A stretch of 64,000 bases of DNA from positions 1 to 64,000 of the forward strand of contig NZ_DBBS01000010.1 of NCBI RefSeq assembly GCF_002292295.1, written 5' to 3'. The stretch's first letter is position 1. Every line of letters begins with the position of its first letter. The position numbers were made by a program, and so were the translations under genes. A model generated the notes under the pieces. That model searched no databases. It worked only from the letters and a program-made list of their open reading frames with translations, and had not been told where the DNA came from. The DNA is from Sphingomonas sp. UBA978. GTDB lineage: Bacteria > Pseudomonadota > Alphaproteobacteria > Sphingomonadales > Sphingomonadaceae. Below, piece by piece: positions 59,899 through 64,000 of the stretch.

Positions 59899-60780
59899 AT
59901 GAAGGCGGCGCTTCACAATTACCATGCCCGGATGCAGCGAGTGCTGGATCATATCGACCGGCATCTGGACGATGATCTGGACCTGGATGCGGTAAGCGGC
60001 ATCGCGGCCTTCTCGAAATACCATTTCCACCGACAGTTCACGGCGACTTTCGGGCTGTCCGTGCATCGCTATATCCAGCTCGCCCGCATGAAGCGGGCAT
60101 CCCACCGGCTGGCCTATCGGGACGCTCAGAGCGTCACTGACATAGCGATGGATGCCGGTTACGATGCCCCGGATGCCTTCGCCCGCGCCTTTCGGCAACG
60201 GTTCGGGCAGTCGCCGTCGTCGTTCAGGAGAGCTCCCGATTGGGAGCCGTGGCTTGCGGCCTTCGGGCCTCTCAACAATGCGAGGAGCAAGCTCATGCAG
60301 ACGACCTATACCCCTGACGACGTGACGATCCGCAACGTGACCCCGACGCCGGTGGCAATCATGGAACATCGCGGCGACCCGGCGACGATCGGCGCGACCA
60401 TCCAGCGGTTCATCGCTTGGCGTAAAGCAACCGGGCTGTCGCCGAAGGCCAGCCCGACCTTCAACGTTTTCCACTCCGATCCGCGCACGACGCCTCCGGC
60501 CGAATACCGCATGGACCTGTGCGTCGGTACCGACCGCCCGATTGAGGCGCATGGTGAGCGGATCGAGGCCGGCACCATTCCCGGCGGCCGCTGTGCGGTG
60601 CTGCGCGTCGTCGGCAACACCGACAATCTGGAGCCTGCTGGTCTATACCTCTACCGCGATTGGCTACCGGCCAGCGGCGAGGAAGCGCGGGACTTCCCGC
60701 TCTACTGCCAGCGCATCACCTTCTTTCCTGAGGTGCCGGAACGTGAAGCGATCGCGGAACTGTTCCTGCCGCTGAAATAG
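59899..60780 (+). CDS. AraC-type regulator with GyrI-like domain
   Basis: A 293-residue protein: AraC HTH pair at about 8-110 (DLDAVSGIAAFSKYHFHRQF, then DIAMDAGYDAPDAFARAFRQ and GQSPSSFRR), and a GyrI-like/effector-binding domain at about 130-293 (PVAIMEHRGDPATIGATIQR, EAGTIPGGRCAVLRVVGNTD). This architecture is shared with Rob- and BmrR-like ligand sensors. Target unknown; possible targets are the divergent telA operon or itself. GGAGGAT precedes ATG. Confidence 0.92.
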   Translation: MKAALHNYHARMQRVLDHIDRHLDDDLDLDAVSGIAAFSKYHFHRQFTATFGLSVHRYIQLARMKRASHRLAYRDAQSVTDIAMDAGYDAPDAFARAFRQRFGQSPSSFRRAPDWEPWLAAFGPLNNARSKLMQTTYTPDDVTIRNVTPTPVAIMEHRGDPATIGATIQRFIAWRKATGLSPKASPTFNVFHSDPRTTPPAEYRMDLCVGTDRPIEAHGERIEAGTIPGGRCAVLRVVGNTDNLEPAGLYLYRDWLPASGEEARDFPLYCQRITFFPEVPEREAIAELFLPLK

Positions 60781-60994
60781 ATTGGTGCAGGGGCGGCATG
60801 GCGCCGTAGCGAACAGGCCGCCCTTTCCCAAAACCCGATCGCTTGCGGCAAAATGGGCCGCTCATCGAAACCTGCTGGTCAACCGATCGGCCATGCAGGC
60901 CGTTCCTCGAACGTCCCTCTCCGCCGCCCCCCTTCCCGCGACGCAACATTTCGGCTATGGGCGCGCCCAATACCCTATCACATCAGGAATTCCC

Positions 60995-62839
60995 ATGAGC
61001 CTCCGCAACGTGGCGATCATCGCGCACGTCGACCACGGCAAGACCACGCTCGTCGACCAGCTGTTCCGCCAGTCCGGCACCTTCCGCGACAACCAGCGCG
61101 TCGAAGAGCGCGCGATGGATTCGAACGATCTCGAAAAAGAGCGTGGAATCACCATTCTGGCGAAGCCGACCTCGGTCGACTGGGCGCCCCCGGGTGGCGG
61201 CGAGAGCATCCGCATCAACATCGTCGACACGCCCGGCCACGCCGACTTCGGCGGTGAGGTGGAGCGCATCCTGTCGATGGTCGACGGCGTCGTCCTGCTG
61301 GTCGATTCGTCGGAAGGCGCGATGCCGCAGACCAAGTTCGTGACCGGCAAGGCGCTGGCGCTCGGCCTGAAGCCGATCGTCGTCGTCAACAAGGTCGACC
61401 GCCCCGACGCGCGCATCCAGGAGGTGCTCGACGAGGTGTTCGACCTGTTCGTGTCGCTCGACGCCAACGACGAACAGCTCGACTTCCCGGTGCTCTACGC
61501 CTCGGGCCGCAACGGCTATGCCTCGACCGACATGGACGCGCGCGAAGGCACGCTGATCCCGATGTTCGAGACGATCGTCAGCCACGTGCCGGCGCCGAAG
61601 GTGGAAGTGGAGGACGTGCCGTTCACCTTCCTCGTCACGCTGCTCGACCGCGACAACTTCCTCGGGCGCATCCTCACCGGCCGCGTCAATTCGGGGACGG
61701 TCCGGACCAACCAGCCGATCCACGCGCTCGATAACGACGGCAATATCGTCGAAACCGGTCGCGCGTCGAAGATCATGTCGTTCCGCGGCCTCGACCGCGT
61801 GCCGGTCGACGAAGCCAAGGCGGGCGACATCATCAGCCTCGCCGGCCTGACCATCGCGACCGTGGCGAACACGATCGCCGACACGACCGTCAGCGAGCCG
61901 CTGCATGCGCAGCCGATCGATCCGCCGACGCTGTCGATGCGGTTCGCGGTGAACGATTCGCCGATGGCGGGGCGCGAGGGCAGCAAGGTGACGAGCCGCA
62001 TGATCCGCGACCGCCTGTTCCGCGAAGCCGAATCGAACGTCGCCGTGAAGGTGACCGAAGCGTCGGACCGCGACAGCTTCGAGGTCGCGGGCCGCGGCGA
62101 ACTGCAGCTGGGCGTGCTGATCGAGACGATGCGCCGCGAGGGCTTCGAGCTCGGCATCAGCCGCCCGCGCGTGCTGTTCGGCGAGGACGAGAACGGCAAC
62201 AAGACCGAGCCGTACGAAACCGTCATCATCGACGTCGACGACGAGCATTCGGGCACGGTCGTCGAGAAGATGAACCTGCGCAAGGCGGAGCTGACCGACA
62301 TGCGTCCGTCGACCGGTGGCAAGACGCGTATCACCTTCTCCGCGCCGTCGCGCGGCATGATCGGGTACCATGGCGAGTTCCTGTCGGACACGCGCGGCAC
62401 CGGCATCATGAACCGGTTGTTCGAGAAGTACGGCCCCCACAAGGGCAAGATCGAAGGCCGCAAGAACGGCGTGCTGATCTCGAACGGCGCTGGTGAGGCC
62501 AACAGCTATGCGCTGGGGCCGCTCGAGGAGCGCGGCATCCTATTCGTGGGCCATGGCGAGGCGCTGTACGAGGGCATGATCGTCGGCGAGAACGCCAAGC
62601 CGGACGACCTCGAGGTCAATCCGATGAAGACCAAGGCGCTGACCAACTTCCGCGCCAGCGGCGGCAAGGACGACCAGGTGCGCCTGACGCCGCCGAAGCG
62701 CGCGACGCTGGAGCAGGCGATCGCCTATATCGACGACGACGAGATGGTCGAGGTGACGCCGAAGTCGATCCGCCTGCGCAAGCGCCACCTCGATCCGCAC
62801 GAGCGTAAGAAGGCGAGCCGGGCGAAGATGGCGGCATAA
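60995..62839 (+). CDS. typA: Translational GTPase TypA/BipA
   Basis: A 614-residue ribosome-associated GTPase: G1 AHVDHGKTT (9-17), G2 RGITILAK, G3 DTPGHADFGGE, G4 NKVDRPDA, then domains II, III, V and the TypA-specific C-terminus (RKNGVLISNGAGEANSYALG and NPMKTKALTNFRAS). ATG 60995 begins MSLRNVAII, the family start; the frame is open much further upstream. Supports growth at low temperature and under stress. A terminator follows. Confidence 0.96.
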   Translation: MSLRNVAIIAHVDHGKTTLVDQLFRQSGTFRDNQRVEERAMDSNDLEKERGITILAKPTSVDWAPPGGGESIRINIVDTPGHADFGGEVERILSMVDGVVLLVDSSEGAMPQTKFVTGKALALGLKPIVVVNKVDRPDARIQEVLDEVFDLFVSLDANDEQLDFPVLYASGRNGYASTDMDAREGTLIPMFETIVSHVPAPKVEVEDVPFTFLVTLLDRDNFLGRILTGRVNSGTVRTNQPIHALDNDGNIVETGRASKIMSFRGLDRVPVDEAKAGDIISLAGLTIATVANTIADTTVSEPLHAQPIDPPTLSMRFAVNDSPMAGREGSKVTSRMIRDRLFREAESNVAVKVTEASDRDSFEVAGRGELQLGVLIETMRREGFELGISRPRVLFGEDENGNKTEPYETVIIDVDDEHSGTVVEKMNLRKAELTDMRPSTGGKTRITFSAPSRGMIGYHGEFLSDTRGTGIMNRLFEKYGPHKGKIEGRKNGVLISNGAGEANSYALGPLEERGILFVGHGEALYEGMIVGENAKPDDLEVNPMKTKALTNFRASGGKDDQVRLTPPKRATLEQAIAYIDDDEMVEVTPKSIRLRKRHLDPHERKKASRAKMAA

Positions 62840-62861
62840 GTCGTCGTTTGAGGGTTTGAAG

Positions 62862-62892
62862 GGGGCGTCCGGGGGATCGGGCGCCCCTTTTT
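62862..62892 (+). terminator. Rho-independent terminator after typA
   Basis: GGGGCGTCC (62862-62870) pairs with GGGCGCCCC (62879-62887, one G-T pair) around GGGGGATC, followed by TTTTT (62888-62892), 23 bp after the stop. Confidence 0.85.
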
Positions 62893-63045
62893 GCGTTTGC
62901 GGCGTCCGGTGAGGGCGATGGGTGGTTAAACCGCGCATGAACGCCGCATTCCGGATGGGTTCAGGGCGACTCGCCTAATCCGCATGCAACACGCCTGGAT
63001 CGATGTGCGTTTCCCCTTCCAGCGTTGTGATGAGGAGTTCGCGTC

Positions 63046-63417
63046 ATGAATGCGTTTATGAAGAAGGCTGGTCTGGGTATCGCGCTCGCCGCCACCGCGC
63101 TGACCGCGGCGGCCCCGGCGGAGGCGCAGCGTTGGGGCGGCTATCGCCACCATCGCGGTGGCGGCGACGTCGCGGCGGGTGCACTGCTCGGCGGGCTGGT
63201 CGGGCTGGGCATCGGTGCGGCGGTCGCGAGCAGCAACCGCGACCGTTATTACGACCGCGGCTATTATTACGATGCGCCGCCGCCCCCGCCGCGGGTGGTG
63301 TATCGCGACCGCTATTATGCACCGCCGCCCCCGCCGCCGCGCGTGGTCGTGCGTGAGCGCTATTATGATTACGGATCCCGTTACGGCGACGGCTACGGAT
63401 ATGGCTACGGTTATTGA
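63046..63417 (+). CDS. Secreted Tyr/Pro-rich glycine-zipper protein
   Basis: A 123-residue exported protein. The signal peptide spans residues 1-28 (MKKAGLGIALAATALTAAAPAEA). A glycine-zipper-like stretch at about 42-60 (GALLGGLVGLGIGAAVAS) is followed by tandem YYDRGYYYDAPPPPPRVVY and YYAPPPPPPRVVV units and a GYGYGYGY end. Low complexity; probably cell-envelope associated. ATG 63046 or the internal ATG 63058. Confidence 0.7.
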   Translation: MNAFMKKAGLGIALAATALTAAAPAEAQRWGGYRHHRGGGDVAAGALLGGLVGLGIGAAVASSNRDRYYDRGYYYDAPPPPPRVVYRDRYYAPPPPPPRVVVRERYYDYGSRYGDGYGYGYGY

Positions 63418-63443
63418 GCCGACACACGGGTTTCGTCGGGAAG

Positions 63444-63474
63444 GCGGCGCGGGCTTCGGTCCGTGCCGCTTTTT
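63444..63474 (+). terminator. Rho-independent terminator
   Basis: GCGGCGCGG (63444-63452) and CCGTGCCGC (63461-63469) form a stem with one mismatch, followed by TTTTT (63470-63474), after the Tyr-rich protein gene. Confidence 0.7.
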
Positions 63475-63511
63475 CGTGGCGGGGCCGCGGGGATGCGGTT
63501 AAGCGGACCGC

Positions 63512-63787
63512 ATGACCGATACGCCCCCCGATCGCCTGTCGACCGATCCGTCGAGCCCCTATTTCGACCAGCCCGCGTTGGAGCGCGGCATCGGCATCCG
63601 CTTCAAGGGTGTCGAGCGCAAGGACGTCGAGGAATATGACCGCCCCGCCGGCTGGATCCGCGTCGCGCTGGGCAAGAAGGTCGACCGTCATGGTCGGCCG
63701 CTGACGCTGAAGCTTAACGGCGAGGTCGAGGCGTGGTTCGAGCGGCCGGCAGCGGATGCTGCGGGCGAGGACGACGCGGCGGGCTGA
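63512..63787 (+). CDS. DUF3297 family protein
   Basis: A 91-residue soluble protein beginning MTDTPPDRLSTDPSSPYFD, with GIGIRFKGVERKDVEEYD and WIRVALGKKVDRHGRPLTLK, the recognisable DUF3297 body. Function unknown; the family is common in alpha- and gammaproteobacteria. Confidence 0.88.
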   Translation: MTDTPPDRLSTDPSSPYFDQPALERGIGIRFKGVERKDVEEYDRPAGWIRVALGKKVDRHGRPLTLKLNGEVEAWFERPAADAAGEDDAAG

Positions 63788-63813
63788 GGCCGGCCTGTCC
63801 CGGGATTTACGAG

Positions 63814-63843
63814 GGCGTGGGGCTTCGGCTTCGCGCCTTTTTT
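63814..63843 (+). terminator. Probable terminator between DUF3297 and convergent gene
   Basis: GGCGTG (63814-63819) pairs with CGCGCC (63832-63837, one G-T pair) and TTTTTT follows (63838-63843), between convergent genes. Confidence 0.55.
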
Positions 63844-63874
63844 CGTTGCCGTGCGGGCCGGGTGGCGCGGGGCG

Positions 63875-64000
63875 TCAGCGGCCCGTGGGCGCCGGCGCGG
63901 TGACGGCGTCCCAATTGCCCGCGATCGCGTCGAGCGCGGTCCGTGCGGTATCGAGCGCGCCGGGCCGGTAAGTGTAATGGGTTTCGCGGCCGTCGCGCGT
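63875..64000 (-). CDS. C-terminus of a probable ArsR-type transcriptional regulator, partial
   Basis: The last 41 residues and stop of a gene that continues past the right edge. RDGRETHYTYRPGALDTART resembles the wing strand and following helix of ArsR/SmtB regulators (usual pattern R-x-G-R-x-x-x-Y-x-L), then a helix ending AGNWDAV. The fragment is too short to be sure; another small winged-helix family is possible. Confidence 0.5.
   Translation of the reverse strand, partial: TRDGRETHYTYRPGALDTARTALDAIAGNWDAVTAPAPTGR

Overview
The window is a GC-rich (roughly two-thirds G+C) chromosomal segment from an alphaproteobacterium, most likely Sphingomonas or a close relative in the Sphingomonadales. 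This rests on a CcrM-type GANTC methyltransferase with GANTC sites upstream, the split PntAA/PntAB/PntB transhydrogenase preceded by an aa3-type cytochrome oxidase subunit IV gene, DUF3297, a LOV-domain histidine kinase, frequent GTG starts and several REP-like palindrome families. No prophage, plasmid, insertion sequence or CRISPR array was recognised. It reads as core and semi-core chromosome with compact, often overlapping genes.

Layout. 1-8.2 kb: divergent PepN (partial) and M28 peptidases, an epimerase, an EamA permease translationally coupled to threonine aldolase, a DUF885 protein and a conserved membrane-anchored unknown. 8.3-21.5 kb: class A PBP, FMN reductase, dicarboxylate-type symporter, a cysteine-synthase-like PLP enzyme, two coupled orphan genes, a luciferase-like oxidoreductase, divergent MFS/LysR and Lrp/RhtA-like pairs, and an ABC exporter. 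21.6-25.4 kb: small hypothetical and regulatory genes (outer-membrane barrel, winged-helix protein, Crp/Fnr regulator, single-domain response regulator). 25.5-34 kb: Na+/H+ antiporter, tRNA-Thr(GGT), two overlapping tiny ORFs, M24B aminopeptidase, DUF808 protein, oligopeptidase B with DedA and thioesterase. 34-40.4 kb: Sua5/TsaC, acyl-CoA dehydrogenase, arylamine N-acetyltransferase, GntR regulator, nitroreductase, POT peptide transporter. 40.4-48.4 kb: second symporter, glmM-DUF1272, thiD-rnhB, ccrM, folP, bestrophin. 48.4-55.4 kb: SDR, sigma-54 activator, then cox IV-pntAA-[DUF559 element]-pntAB-pntB and a pseudo-receiver/winged-helix regulator. 55.5-64 kb: tRNA-Val(TAC), LOV kinase, XpaC-like/TelA pair, AraC-GyrI regulator, typA, a Tyr/Pro-rich secreted protein, DUF3297 and the C-terminus of a probable ArsR regulator.

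How it works together. Five recognisable peptidase or peptidase-like genes (M1, M28, DUF885, M24B, S9) and a proton-coupled oligopeptide transporter suggest peptide scavenging, supported by amino-acid exporters and symporters. Core functions include cell-wall precursor and assembly (GlmM, class A PBP), folate (FolP), thiamine (ThiD), t6A tRNA modification, RNase HII, TypA and redox balance (transhydrogenase).

The most interesting structure is a DUF559 (Vsr-like nuclease fold) gene bounded by inverted copies of a two-hairpin REP-like repeat whose inner stem covaries. It sits exactly between pntAA and pntAB, and the expected nuclease glutamate appears to be replaced by alanine. A second candidate is a regulator family in which one member is a stand-alone winged helix and another is fused to a receiver-like domain lacking the phospho-acceptor aspartate.
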